From a bacterium (GTDB lineage Bacteria; Bacteroidota; Ignavibacteria; Kapaibacteriales; UBA961), in contig JALHLL010000017.1 in NCBI GenBank assembly GCA_022844575.1, positions 1-24,446 on the forward strand: a DNA stretch of 24,446 nt, read 5' to 3'. The stretch's first letter is position 1, and each line of letters starts with the position of its first letter. Below the pieces are notes generated by a model. It was given only the letters and a program-made list of their open reading frames with translations. It was not told the origin of the DNA and ran no database searches. Positions 15,508 to 23,730 of this stretch are shown here, piece by piece. Both the position numbers and the translations under genes were made by a program.

Positions 15508-15810
15508 TTACATAATAGCTTCATTATGGTGGTCATCTTCTTTTTCTTGAGTTTTTACATCACGGATTTTTACCGACCATATATATCCGACAAAAAATAT
15601 AGCGACACCATTGGCTCCGATAATAATCATATCATCACGAAAAAAGCCGTAAATGAGCCATAAAAAAACACCCACCATCATTAAACTTAATGTTCCGAGT
15701 GATAATTGTTCTACCTCACGAGTGCGCCATACTCTTAATGCTTGCGGTAAAAAAGAAAATGTTGTACAACAGGCAGCCATAATGCCGAGTATATAGAAGA
15801 ATGTATCCAT
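15508..15810 (-). CDS. SemiSWEET (PQ-loop) small sugar transporter
   Basis: The protein has 100 residues and three transmembrane helices (about 5-25, 38-58, 64-82). The PQ-loop signature is FLPQALRVW with Pro22-Gln23, followed by the family's typical second helix (MMVGVFLWLIYGFF) and a conserved Asn in helix 3 (IIIGANGVAIFFVGYIW). Characterised bacterial SemiSWEETs form dimers that move sugars across the inner membrane; the substrate here is unknown. The C-terminal 18 residues are charged and His-containing. The ATG overlaps the GDPD stop (TAATG), so translation is coupled to that enzyme, suggesting joint use in uptake or recycling of a small polar product. Last gene of the unit. Confidence 0.88.
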   Translation of the reverse strand: MDTFFYILGIMAACCTTFSFLPQALRVWRTREVEQLSLGTLSLMMVGVFLWLIYGFFRDDMIIIGANGVAIFFVGYIWSVKIRDVKTQEKEDDHHNEAIM

Positions 15811-16583
15811 TAGGATAGACCTTCCGCTTCACCCATCCACTGTGCAATATTTGCAGGAAAGTTTGTTACAAGTGCTTTCACACCCATTTTATATGCTTTG
15901 TCGAATTGATCTTTGCGGTTGATTGTATAAACACCGATATAAATATCATGTGCTTTTGCATCATCAATTCTTTTTTGTGTTAGTTCATGGATGGAACATA
16001 CGAATCCCTCGCAACCCGTTTCGCGGGAGAGTTCTGAAGGTAATCTCTTATCGCCGGGCACATTAATTGCCGCCGTATGTAAAAGGGGATAGCGTTCCTT
16101 CAATTCACGAAGTGTTCTGTGGTGAAATGAACTGAAGAGTGTTTTCGTTTCCATTGTTGCGGCAAACACGGTTTCCAATACTTTTTCAAGACGCAAACGA
16201 AAATCACTTTCTTTCGGTGGTTTGATTTCTATATTGACAAATGCCTTATCATGAAGATAATCGAGTGCCTGCTCCAAAGTAGGTATTCGTTCATTCACAA
16301 ATTCGGGTGAAAACCATGAGCCGGCATCAAGTTTTTGCAAATCATTCAAGGATTGTGTTCGCACTTGTCCTTGCCCGTTTGTTGTTCTTCCGAGTACATC
16401 ATCGTGAAAAACGATAACCTCATTTCCCGATGTCAGCTGTACATCAAGTTCTATCATTCTTGCACCATCGGCAAGGGCATTTTGGAATGATGCCATAGTA
16501 TTTTCGGGTGCGGTTCCGGATGCTCCTCGGTGAGCAACGACAAATCGTTCCGTTTCTGTTACAAATGAGCGAAGTAAATCCAT
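15810..16583 (-). CDS. Glycerophosphodiester phosphodiesterase
   Basis: The protein has 257 residues without a signal peptide, so it is predicted cytoplasmic. The GDPD fold motifs are complete: AHRGASGTAPENT (His18, Arg19, Glu27), MIELDVQLT (Glu45, Asp47), VFHDD (His60) and FVNIEIKPP. Enzymes of this family hydrolyse glycerophosphodiesters such as glycerophosphoethanolamine to sn-glycerol 3-phosphate plus an alcohol, using a divalent metal. The length is typical of bacterial UgpQ-like enzymes. It starts a two-gene unit and overlaps the SemiSWEET ATG by one nt. No upstream Shine-Dalgarno is evident. It is divergent from the glycosyltransferase operon. Confidence 0.93.
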   Translation of the reverse strand: MDLLRSFVTETERFVVAHRGASGTAPENTMASFQNALADGARMIELDVQLTSGNEVIVFHDDVLGRTTNGQGQVRTQSLNDLQKLDAGSWFSPEFVNERIPTLEQALDYLHDKAFVNIEIKPPKESDFRLRLEKVLETVFAATMETKTLFSSFHHRTLRELKERYPLLHTAAINVPGDKRLPSELSRETGCEGFVCSIHELTQKRIDDAKAHDIYIGVYTINRKDQFDKAYKMGVKALVTNFPANIAQWMGEAEGLS

Positions 16584-16631
16584 AAGTAAGGGTGTTCAAT
16601 ATGTTATTTAGCAAAACTACAAAGCATACCG

Positions 16632-16662
16632 TTTCCTACCTTATAGCTTACCTGTATTTTTG
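16632..16662 (+). promoter_or_regulatory. Bacteroidota-type promoter for the glycosyltransferase operon
   Basis: TTTC at 16632-16635, a 19-nt spacer and TATTTTTG at 16655-16662 match the phylum consensus TTTG-N19-TAnnTTTG at all but one position. The start of transcription would be near 16669, about 77 nt before the ATG at 16746. Confidence 0.5.
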
Positions 16663-16745
16663 CCATTATAGAGTATGCGTTGCTAAGGGTATTCTTATGA
16701 AAAGAAGGGATGCGACCTTAGTAAAATATTGCCAAAAAACAATTT

Positions 16746-18062
16746 ATGAAAAAAGTTCTTATAGTGGCATACTATTTTCCACCTTCGGGCGGTCCCGGTG
16801 TGCAAAGAGTATTAAAACATGTACAGTATTTGCCGGATTATGGTTGGACTCCAATCGTATTAACGGTATCAAACGGCGATTTTCCAGCAAGAGATGAGTC
16901 TCTCATGAACAAGATACCCTCTAATATTCATGTGGAACGCACCCATATTTATGAGCCATATACCTTGTATCGAAAGTTTACGGGTAAGGATAAATCGGTA
17001 GCATTGGATGTGAATAATCTGAAAAAAGAAGGACAGAAACGCAGCTTTACGGAAAGTATAGCGGAGTTCATTCGTTCGACGATTTTTATTCCCGATGCCC
17101 GAATAGGGTGGTTACCGACTGCCGTTAAGGCGGGCAAACGACTTATAAAGGATGAAGGGATCTCGATGATTTATTCTTCATCACCGCCCTACACATGTTC
17201 GCTTATCGGACGGTCATTAAAACGATCGACAGGGTTACCCTGGGTAGCGGGATTTCGTGACCCATGGACTGATTTCTTAACTACACCGAATAGGTGGTTT
17301 CTGCCGAAGAAGATTGACAAATACTTAGAACATTCCGTATTCAGCGAGGCAAATGCAATAGAATCCGCTTGGCAAGGAATTACGGATGATGCTTTGAACA
17401 AATACCCCGATTTGCAAAAAGATAAATTTCATCATATACCGAATGGTTTCGATTCGGCTGATTTTCCGCCGCCACCTGATATGGAAAAGGTAAATTCCGT
17501 TTGTACGATAACCTATACGGGGTCAATGTATGGCAGACGCAATCCGGCTACCTTATTTCAGGCAATAGAGCTTTTGCTTCAGAAAGGGCAAATACAAAAG
17601 GAGCGGTTTCGTCTCCGTTTTATCGGGCGGCTTGGTGCAGAGGTAATGGAAATGATAGAAAATACGAGTTTTAGGGATTCGATTGAAGTTGTTTCTTATC
17701 TGCCGCATGAGCAAAGTGTGCGTGCTTTACAACAATCCGATGTTTCGTTACTTATCGTTGATGAAGCAAAAGAAAGTGCTGAAATAGTACCCGGTAAAGT
17801 ATTCGAGTATATAGGTGTTTATAAACCGATTTTGGCGTTGGCTCCGCGTAATGGTGCGGCTGCGGCACATATTATTGAGGCAAATGCGGGTTGGGTGGTT
17901 GAGCAGCAGGATATACAAACGATAGCGGAAACAGTAAAGCATATTATTACTTCTTTTGATAATGGAACATTAATTCATCATCCCAAAAAAGAAATAATAC
18001 AAAGATTCGAGAGAAAAGAAGCGGCAAGAAATTTAGCTGAGATATTCGACACTTTATCATAA
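16746..18062 (+). CDS. GT-B glycosyltransferase (family 4-like)
   Basis: The protein has 438 residues. The N-terminal Rossmann half begins LIVAYYFPPSGGPGVQR, the nucleotide-proximal loop typical of GT4-like enzymes that precedes an acceptor-binding region (RDPW near 173). The C-terminal half starts around 255 (ITYTGSMYGRRNPATLFQAI) and contains the donor-site segment IVPGKVFEYIGVYKPILAL with Glu354. It is a cytosolic or membrane-peripheral enzyme that transfers a sugar from an activated donor, probably for surface polysaccharide or glycolipid; neither donor nor acceptor can be told. First gene of an apparent operon with the rhomboid (10-nt gap) and paaN (23-nt gap). Confidence 0.88.
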   Translation: MKKVLIVAYYFPPSGGPGVQRVLKHVQYLPDYGWTPIVLTVSNGDFPARDESLMNKIPSNIHVERTHIYEPYTLYRKFTGKDKSVALDVNNLKKEGQKRSFTESIAEFIRSTIFIPDARIGWLPTAVKAGKRLIKDEGISMIYSSSPPYTCSLIGRSLKRSTGLPWVAGFRDPWTDFLTTPNRWFLPKKIDKYLEHSVFSEANAIESAWQGITDDALNKYPDLQKDKFHHIPNGFDSADFPPPPDMEKVNSVCTITYTGSMYGRRNPATLFQAIELLLQKGQIQKERFRLRFIGRLGAEVMEMIENTSFRDSIEVVSYLPHEQSVRALQQSDVSLLIVDEAKESAEIVPGKVFEYIGVYKPILALAPRNGAAAAHIIEANAGWVVEQQDIQTIAETVKHIITSFDNGTLIHHPKKEIIQRFERKEAARNLAEIFDTLS

Positions 18063-18072
18063 GATTTTAAAA

Positions 18073-18897
18073 ATGAGTATGGGAGAAATAGTTCTTTATA
18101 CAATTATCGGAATCAACGCCCTCATTTCGTTTAAGGGTTTTTCCGATATGAATTTTTTTGAGAGATTTTTATTCAGCAGTAATTCCATACGGTATAAAAA
18201 GGAATTTATCCGCCTCTTTTCTTCGGGTTTTCTTCATGCCGACTTTTTCCATTTATTTATCAATATGTATGTGCTGTTTATGTTCGGCAGATATGTGGCA
18301 ACAGCCGGATGGGATGTATTCCTGTTAATTTATATGGGTAGTCTTCTGGTGGGAAATGGACTCTCTCTCATAGTTCATATGAATTCCCCTAATGATTATA
18401 GAGCCATAGGGGCTTCGGGTGCTGTAAATGGTATAATGTTCTCTTATATAATTATGGCTCCAGAATCGCAAATATCGCTGTTTTTATTGCCGATAGGAAT
18501 TCCATCATGGATATATGGTATTGGCTTTATGGCTTATTCTATGTTCGGTATGTCAAAAAAATTCGATAATGTAGGGCATGAGGCACATTTAGGTGGTGCA
18601 ATAGGAGGGCTGTTAATAACAATAATACTATTCCCCGAATTAATTTTCCAATCACCTGTTATTGTATCTACCTTATTGCTTGCGGCTATTACAATATTAT
18701 TAATTATTATGTATCAGCCGCATTTGCTCGGTTTGGCAAAAAAACCCGGTATAACAAAGTCGGAAGAGTATTCACTTGTAAATGAGTGGAATTATCTTGC
18801 CGATAAAGCAAATCGGCTCGGAGAGAATGCACTTTCGGAGAATGAAAAACAAAGAATGAAGGATATTGATAATAAATTGAAAAAACGTTTTTTCTAA
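18073..18897 (+). CDS. Rhomboid-family intramembrane serine protease
   Basis: The protein has 274 residues with six hydrophobic segments up to about residue 225 and a charged cytoplasmic tail. The family residues are in order: HADFFHLFINMYVLF in helix 2 (His55/His60, Asn64), the catalytic serine in GASGAVNG (Ser115) and the catalytic histidine in GHEAHLGGAIGG (His172). The Ser-His dyad is intact, so it should be active and cleave membrane-helix substrates. A second ATG lies two codons in. No clear Shine-Dalgarno precedes it; it begins 10 nt after the glycosyltransferase stop. The substrate is unknown and the neighbours do not point to one. Confidence 0.92.
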   Translation: MSMGEIVLYTIIGINALISFKGFSDMNFFERFLFSSNSIRYKKEFIRLFSSGFLHADFFHLFINMYVLFMFGRYVATAGWDVFLLIYMGSLLVGNGLSLIVHMNSPNDYRAIGASGAVNGIMFSYIIMAPESQISLFLLPIGIPSWIYGIGFMAYSMFGMSKKFDNVGHEAHLGGAIGGLLITIILFPELIFQSPVIVSTLLLAAITILLIIMYQPHLLGLAKKPGITKSEEYSLVNEWNYLADKANRLGENALSENEKQRMKDIDNKLKKRFF

Positions 18898-18920
18898 TAA
18901 ATATACAGTAAAGAGGTACA

Positions 18921-20603
18921 ATGAATTTTCAAGACTTGGTCGAAAAACATTCGGAAACAATTCGCGAGGCAATGGAGGCAAATGTTGCCCGTACTTTTTA
19001 TGCACATTGGCCCGAACCGCCGAGCGGAAAAATTTACGGGGAAACTGCAAATGATGATGGATTGGCTTCCTTCAAAAATCGTTTACATAAACCCTTTGCA
19101 GGATTATTGCAAGAGGGTGCTGAAGGAAGTATAGGCGAGGAGGAATCGCCATATGGTTTTCCTTTAGGTATTACTTATCCTCAATGGTCGGTTAATACCC
19201 TTGCTTCCAATGCAGTGAATGCTCAAAAACAATGGTCGCGTTTATCGCCAGCCGATCGTGCTGCAATATGTATCGAATTATTAGAGCAAGCTGCATCATA
19301 TTTCTTTGAAATAGGGTATGCTACCATGCACACAACGGGACAAGGTTTTGTTATGGCATTTCAGGCATCGGGCCCACATGCTTTCGACCGTGCATTGGAG
19401 GCAGTTGTTACCGGTCTTGCCGCAACTACCTATTTCGATTATTCCACAACGTGGACAAAACCGATGGGTAAAATATCGGTAACTCTCGAAAAACGTTTCC
19501 ATGCAGTGCCGAAGGGACCAAATTGCACTATAGGTTGTTCTACATTCCCTATCTGGAATTCATTTCCGGGTATGTTCGCAAGTCTGGTAACGGGCAATGT
19601 TACTATTACCAAAGTGCATCCGAAAGTTATTTATCCGATGGCTTTATGTGTGGCAAGTTTTCAGAATACATTACAACAACTCGGACTCGATCCCCATATT
19701 ATTCAGTTGGCGACCGATACGGTAACCGAACCGATTACATTTGAATTAGCGCAACATCCGGCTGTGAAAATATTAGACTTTACGGGCAGCCCAAGTGTAG
19801 GCAGTGAAATAGAAGCAATTGCACGTATGGACGGTAAACCCGTATTTACTGAAAAAGCGGGTGTGAATTGTGTAATTCTTGATAGTGTAGAAAATCTTGA
19901 TGCGGTTTTGGATAATCTTGCATTCAGTATTTCATTGTACAGCGGACAGATGTGTACTGCACCACAGAATATTTTTATTCCGAAGTCCGGCATTCATCAG
20001 GGTGATGAATTGATTGCTTATGAAACAGTTATTGCTAAGTTTGTCGAGAAAATTGATGCTATGGCAAATAATGAAAAAATGGGACCGGGTACATTCGGTG
20101 CTATTCAAAATGAAGCGACGGTTCGCCGTCTTGAGGATGTCTCAAAAACCGATTGTAAAGTATTACGGAATGCACAACCATGCACACAACAGGGTTTTGA
20201 AAATGCCCGTTCTTTTAGTCCATTCGTAGCAGAAGTATCGGTTACAAGACCCGATATTTATGAAAACGAATGGTTTGGGCCTATTACATTTATTATTCCT
20301 GTACAATCATTTGAACAAGCATTAGAGCAAGTATATAAATCGGTTAAAATTAATGGTGCATTAACAACTGCTGTATATTCAACGGATGATGGACGCATAG
20401 CAGCTGCCGAAGAATCGCTTATTATGGCGGGTACCCCTGTTGCTTTTAATTTTACGGGACCGATTTGGGTAAACCAAAGTGCGGCTTTTTCCGATTTTCA
20501 CGGTGCGGGAGCTAATCCTTCCGGTAATGCTTCTTTTGCTGATTTATCATTTGTTACCAATCGTTTTAATATGATTGGTACGAGAATTAAGATCAATTCT
20601 TAG
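18921..20603 (+). CDS. paaN: Phenylacetate-pathway aldehyde dehydrogenase PaaN
   Basis: The protein has 560 residues. It is an aldehyde-dehydrogenase-superfamily protein with a long N-terminal extension. The NAD-site motif FTGSPSVGSE lies at about 290, the general-base segment TEKAGVN has Glu311, and the nucleophile segment YSGQMCTAP has Cys345. Length and sequence agree with the PaaN group that lacks the C-terminal enoyl-CoA hydratase domain of the ~680-residue PaaZ. In the aerobic phenylacetyl-CoA route the dehydrogenase oxidises the ring-opened semialdehyde; the hydratase step would need a separate protein. The presence of paaD 3 kb downstream supports the assignment. Ribosome site AAGAGG at 18911-18916. 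Last gene of the operon, ending at a strong terminator. Confidence 0.88.
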   Translation: MNFQDLVEKHSETIREAMEANVARTFYAHWPEPPSGKIYGETANDDGLASFKNRLHKPFAGLLQEGAEGSIGEEESPYGFPLGITYPQWSVNTLASNAVNAQKQWSRLSPADRAAICIELLEQAASYFFEIGYATMHTTGQGFVMAFQASGPHAFDRALEAVVTGLAATTYFDYSTTWTKPMGKISVTLEKRFHAVPKGPNCTIGCSTFPIWNSFPGMFASLVTGNVTITKVHPKVIYPMALCVASFQNTLQQLGLDPHIIQLATDTVTEPITFELAQHPAVKILDFTGSPSVGSEIEAIARMDGKPVFTEKAGVNCVILDSVENLDAVLDNLAFSISLYSGQMCTAPQNIFIPKSGIHQGDELIAYETVIAKFVEKIDAMANNEKMGPGTFGAIQNEATVRRLEDVSKTDCKVLRNAQPCTQQGFENARSFSPFVAEVSVTRPDIYENEWFGPITFIIPVQSFEQALEQVYKSVKINGALTTAVYSTDDGRIAAAEESLIMAGTPVAFNFTGPIWVNQSAAFSDFHGAGANPSGNASFADLSFVTNRFNMIGTRIKINS

Positions 20604-20629
20604 AATTGCAATAGTGACAGATAAGATTA

Positions 20630-20671
20630 AAAGAAAACAGCCGATTAGAAAAATAATCGGCTGTTTTCTTT
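20630..20671. terminator. Bidirectional intrinsic terminator
   Basis: AAAGAAAACAGCCGATTA (20630-20647) and TAATCGGCTGTTTTCTTT (20654-20671) are perfect 18-bp arms around a 6-nt loop. It ends both paaN and the convergent lipoprotein. Confidence 0.92.
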
Positions 20672-20688
20672 AGAACTTTAGTAAAAAA

Positions 20689-21381
20689 TTACTTTTTCGT
20701 AATTTTAATCAATTCCGTTGTTGTCGTTGTTACAGCAGTTACAGACCCCGATTCAACCTTTGCCTCACCAATTGACTTTACAAATCCTATTCCTTTAGTA
20801 ATCCAAGTCGTTTGAGACATTGCCGCAGGGTTAGATGAACTTATGGCAGTATTTAGTTTTATAGCGCTGTAGGAACCGGTCGGCACCTTAACCTGCTCGT
20901 TTATACTTGTTATTTTAGTGTTTGACGTGACACCTGCAAATTCTGATGCCCATTCGGTACCAACCTTTATTGGTGCTTTAACCAAAAAGGTTGGCGTATA
21001 TCCACGTTGCTCTTGGTACACCCATACCCCTTCAGAGGTTGCAGCGTAGTAAATAGTGTCAATAACAACCTGATTGGCTGCATCGGTGTAATTTAACCCT
21101 TTAATCCCTTTATGCTTTCCATCAGGTGACATAACGTCACGTTCAAGAATTGTGAAACTCGCCACTCCTTCTATTGTTTGCTCTTGTTTAGGTAAACCGG
21201 GGAACGTGGTTGTTGTCGTGATAGTCATTTTCATATCGTAGATCGTACCTACAGCTCCGTCCGGTACGAAGTCCGAAATAGCAAATGTTGTACTTCCACT
21301 ATGTACAGGGTTTTCATCTTCGGAGCAACCCATTATAACGAATACTGCGAGTGTGCAGCAGAGCATGAGTAATTTGGACAT
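20689..21381 (-). CDS. Lipoprotein of unknown function, paralogue 1
   Basis: The protein has 230 residues from the ATG at 21381. I chose this over an in-frame ATG 69 nt upstream because it gives a normal lipoprotein signal (MSKLLMLCCTLAVFVIMGC, with the Cys in the lipobox). The body is Thr/Ser-rich and beta-strand-like, with no domain I recognise. It shares a series of motifs with the gene at 21914: VPDGAVGTIYD versus LPKGEIGTKYE, RDVMSPDGKHKGIK versus RNVLTPDSKYKAIK, IDTIYYA versus FDTLYYA, and VKAPIKVGTEW versus VKMPLQKGNSW. It is probably anchored at the outer membrane or periplasmic face. It ends at the shared terminator with paaN. Confidence 0.8.
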   Translation of the reverse strand: MSKLLMLCCTLAVFVIMGCSEDENPVHSGSTTFAISDFVPDGAVGTIYDMKMTITTTTTFPGLPKQEQTIEGVASFTILERDVMSPDGKHKGIKGLNYTDAANQVVIDTIYYAATSEGVWVYQEQRGYTPTFLVKAPIKVGTEWASEFAGVTSNTKITSINEQVKVPTGSYSAIKLNTAISSSNPAAMSQTTWITKGIGFVKSIGEAKVESGSVTAVTTTTTELIKITKK

Positions 21382-21913
21382 AAAACGCTTACAAAATTGT
21401 GAAACATTCGGAAAAAATACGAAGTTTTCGATTGATATAACTGAATACACGATATAAATAACATAAATTAACAGCGTGACAAGTTCGGATAAATCGGATA
21501 AAAAGATCTCAATGCGGACAGTCTAAAACTCTCGAACTGAAATATTGCTTTGATTCTTATTTGATAGTTAACTAACACTTATAGCACGGCTTGTAATATC
21601 AAAGTTCATATCAGACACTGTAGGTACAGAAGATTCCTCGGATACTAAGGTTACTTTAAGTCTATTTAGTGAGCAGTGGAAAGATTCAGTGACATTTCTT
21701 ACTATGTATATATACAGGTACAAATGCAAACGTAAATACCTCATTTACAGATTTATCATTTGTTGCTAATCGCTTTAATATGATCGGCAGCAGAATCAAA
21801 GTGAATTAATATGCCAAATTTCAATATGTATCTTTGCAGAACAGCTGATTATTTTATAAACGGTATCTTGTCTTGAGGAGTATTTAGTACTGTTCCGTAA
21901 GATCTTTTTTATA
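21382..21913. other. Intergenic region holding a paaN fossil
   Basis: This 532-nt gap lies between the two lipoprotein genes and contains the promoter of the first. The only recognisable content is the fossil paaN end at 21717-21809, plus AACAGCTGATTA at 21840-21851, which matches the left arm of the paaN terminator (AACAGCCGATTA at 20636-20647) at 11 of 12 positions. I see nothing coding in 21451-21716. Confidence 0.7.
21717..21809 (+). pseudogene. Fossil 3' end of a second paaN copy
   Basis: Thirty codons plus TAA translate to GTNANVNTSFTDLSFVAN then RFNMIGSRIKVN, close to the PaaN C-terminus (GNASFADLSFVTN then RFNMIGTRIKINS). Many differences from the intact gene are synonymous (for example CGT/CGC, ATT/ATC, GGT/GGC), so the copy evolved as coding sequence before it was lost. 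An in-frame stop lies at 21690-21692 and nothing further upstream resembles paaN. Confidence 0.85.
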
Positions 21914-22660
21914 TTACTTGATTGGAGTCTCAATGCTGATTAACTCATACATCGTTGTAGGTGGTATATAATTTTCACCAGCCCAATTTTGTTTTTGCGT
22001 AATTAATTGTTTTATCATGCCTATATTCTTCGCATAAGAAACACTTTTGCTGTATTCTTGCGAATATATTTCATAATTCAAAAGAATCCTGATTGTTTCA
22101 TAATTTTTCCCTGAAAACAGCAAAGGCGCATTGATACTTTCAGTGATAAAATTCATCAGAAGACTATGACATGTCATTGATCTACGTTGTTTCCATGAGT
22201 TTCCTTTTTGTAATGGCATTTTCACGATAATTGCCGTATCATAACTAGAACTATATGATAAAGACCTATATTCTATGAGCGTGGAGTTTGCAACTGCATA
22301 GTAGAGTGTGTCGAAGGAAATTCTGCCTTCATTTACTGTTTTTTCGGCGATTTTTATTGCTTTATACTTTGAATCGGGGGTTAAAACATTACGTGCAAGA
22401 ATAGTTTTTGTTGCCTTGCCGAAATTTGTATCAACTTTATTCGTGTTTGAACGTTGAACAGTATTCGTGATTGAGTACTCATATTTTGTACCTATTTCAC
22501 CCTTCGGAAGCATTTCTTCCAAATTTGAGGGAGACAAATAATTGTCATTTGAAGTATTATTCTCAGTATCTTTTTCATCGTTGCTTAAGTCTGTAGAATT
22601 ATCCTTACAGCCGATAATCAAGAGCAATGAGAGGCAAAATAGTAGGAAACGGTAACACAT
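21914..22660 (-). CDS. Lipoprotein of unknown function, paralogue 2
   Basis: The protein has 248 residues from the ATG at 22660, chosen because it gives a compact lipoprotein signal (MCYRFLLFCLSLLLIIGC). In-frame ATGs at 22684 and 22699 are possible. After a Ser/Asn/Asp-rich linker (about 19-45), the body shares with paralogue 1 the sequence of motifs listed there, but similarity outside them is low, so the pair is old. No known domain is recognised. It is convergent with the fossil paaN end, just as paralogue 1 is convergent with the intact paaN. It is divergent from the small frame and nuclease-family gene. Confidence 0.75.
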   Translation of the reverse strand: MCYRFLLFCLSLLLIIGCKDNSTDLSNDEKDTENNTSNDNYLSPSNLEEMLPKGEIGTKYEYSITNTVQRSNTNKVDTNFGKATKTILARNVLTPDSKYKAIKIAEKTVNEGRISFDTLYYAVANSTLIEYRSLSYSSSYDTAIIVKMPLQKGNSWKQRRSMTCHSLLMNFITESINAPLLFSGKNYETIRILLNYEIYSQEYSKSVSYAKNIGMIKQLITQKQNWAGENYIPPTTMYELISIETPIK

Positions 22661-22715
22661 ACTCAAACAAAAGATATTTAACATGGACGAAGATACCAAA
22701 AAACAAGGAGTTACA

Positions 22716-22793
22716 ATGCAGTATGGTTTAGTGTGTGGGTTTTTATTCGCTACAAAGTCGTATGTTAGTAGAATAGTTTATACAAATTCTTAA
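22716..22793 (+). CDS. Possible 25-residue leader peptide
   Basis: A short frame (MQYGLVCGFLFATKSYV...) is preceded by AAGGAG at 22705-22710, one of the best ribosome sites in the window, 5 nt before the ATG. It ends at TAA 11 nt before the ATG of the next gene. It could be a translated leader or chance; there is no homology I recognise. Confidence 0.3.
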   Translation: MQYGLVCGFLFATKSYVSRIVYTNS

Positions 22794-22804
22794 GGGAGTT
22801 CTTG

Positions 22805-23728
22805 ATGCCAAAAGTTCGACTTGCGACTTTTAACTGTGAAAATCTTTTCCGGCGGTACAAGTTCAATTCAAAAAATGCTGCGGAGATTGAGAGTGCCGTT
22901 AAGGATGGATTTATTCTCGATACAAAGAAATTTGAGATTGTTTTGGATGATGCCCGTACCCTTACGGCAAAAGCTATAAAAGACCTGAAAGCGGATATTA
23001 TTTGCCTGCAAGAAGTGGAAAGTATGGATACTTTAAAGAACTTCAATGCTCAATTCCTTTCCGCATTAGGGTATAAGTATAAGTATTTGATAGATGGGAA
23101 TGATCCGCGATTGATAGATGTTGCCATACTAAGTAAGTATGAGGCAGACTATATAAAAACACATCAGTTTAAAAGAACAACCGATAATAAGTCCTATGTT
23201 TTTTCACGCGATTGTTTGGAAGCACAATTTACTATAGATGGTAAAACATTTACCGTTTTTGTTAATCATTTCAAATCCATGATGGGCGGTAGGGATGAAA
23301 CAAAAGCAAGAAGAGCCGAACAGGCGGAGGAAGTAATAAAAATACTTCAGAATAAATATGGTAATAAAATTTCTAAAGAAAAGTTTGCAGTTGTCGGTGA
23401 TTTGAATGACTATGAAGAAGGCAATACAAGTCTATCGGCTCTGCTCAATAATAATAATGTTGAGAATATTGTTAAACGCTTAAAGCCAAGTGAGCAGTGG
23501 ACGCATTGGTGGGACGGGGCGCCGAAAAATGAAGTGGATATACGCCAAATTGATTATATTTTTGTCTCGAAGGCATGGGCATCTGCAAACCCTAATGCAA
23601 AGCCAACCATTAACAGAAAAGGATTGGGGATTAGTGCCCCGACGACAATTAAACGTTATCCCGAAATTACGGATGATAAGACGGTAGCATCCGATCACTG
23701 TCCGGTTGTTATAGAATTGGAATTGTAA
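22805..23728 (+). CDS. Endonuclease/exonuclease/phosphatase-family protein
   Basis: The protein has 307 residues from the ATG at 22805 (GGGAG at 22794-22798); a TTG one codon earlier is a less likely start. The EEP fold motifs are complete: LATFNCENLF (Asn10), IICLQEVE (Glu70), VNHFKSMMGGRDET, VVGDLNDYEEG (Asp199, Asn201), QIDYIFVS and SDHCPV (Asp297, His298). These are the metal-binding and catalytic residues of Mg-dependent phosphoesterases. There is no signal peptide, so it should be cytoplasmic. The family includes nucleases, inositol phosphatases and sphingomyelinases; a nuclease-like phosphodiesterase is likeliest but unproven. It ends 2 nt from the stop of the convergent paaD, with no terminator between. 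Confidence 0.9.
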   Translation: MPKVRLATFNCENLFRRYKFNSKNAAEIESAVKDGFILDTKKFEIVLDDARTLTAKAIKDLKADIICLQEVESMDTLKNFNAQFLSALGYKYKYLIDGNDPRLIDVAILSKYEADYIKTHQFKRTTDNKSYVFSRDCLEAQFTIDGKTFTVFVNHFKSMMGGRDETKARRAEQAEEVIKILQNKYGNKISKEKFAVVGDLNDYEEGNTSLSALLNNNNVENIVKRLKPSEQWTHWWDGAPKNEVDIRQIDYIFVSKAWASANPNAKPTINRKGLGISAPTTIKRYPEITDDKTVASDHCPVVIELEL

Positions 23729-23730
23729 TA

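Noticed and set aside
16592..16897. Plus-strand open frame of 101 codons overlapping the glycosyltransferase start
   Set aside because: It overlaps a convincing gene in another frame and crosses its probable promoter; composition is not protein-like.
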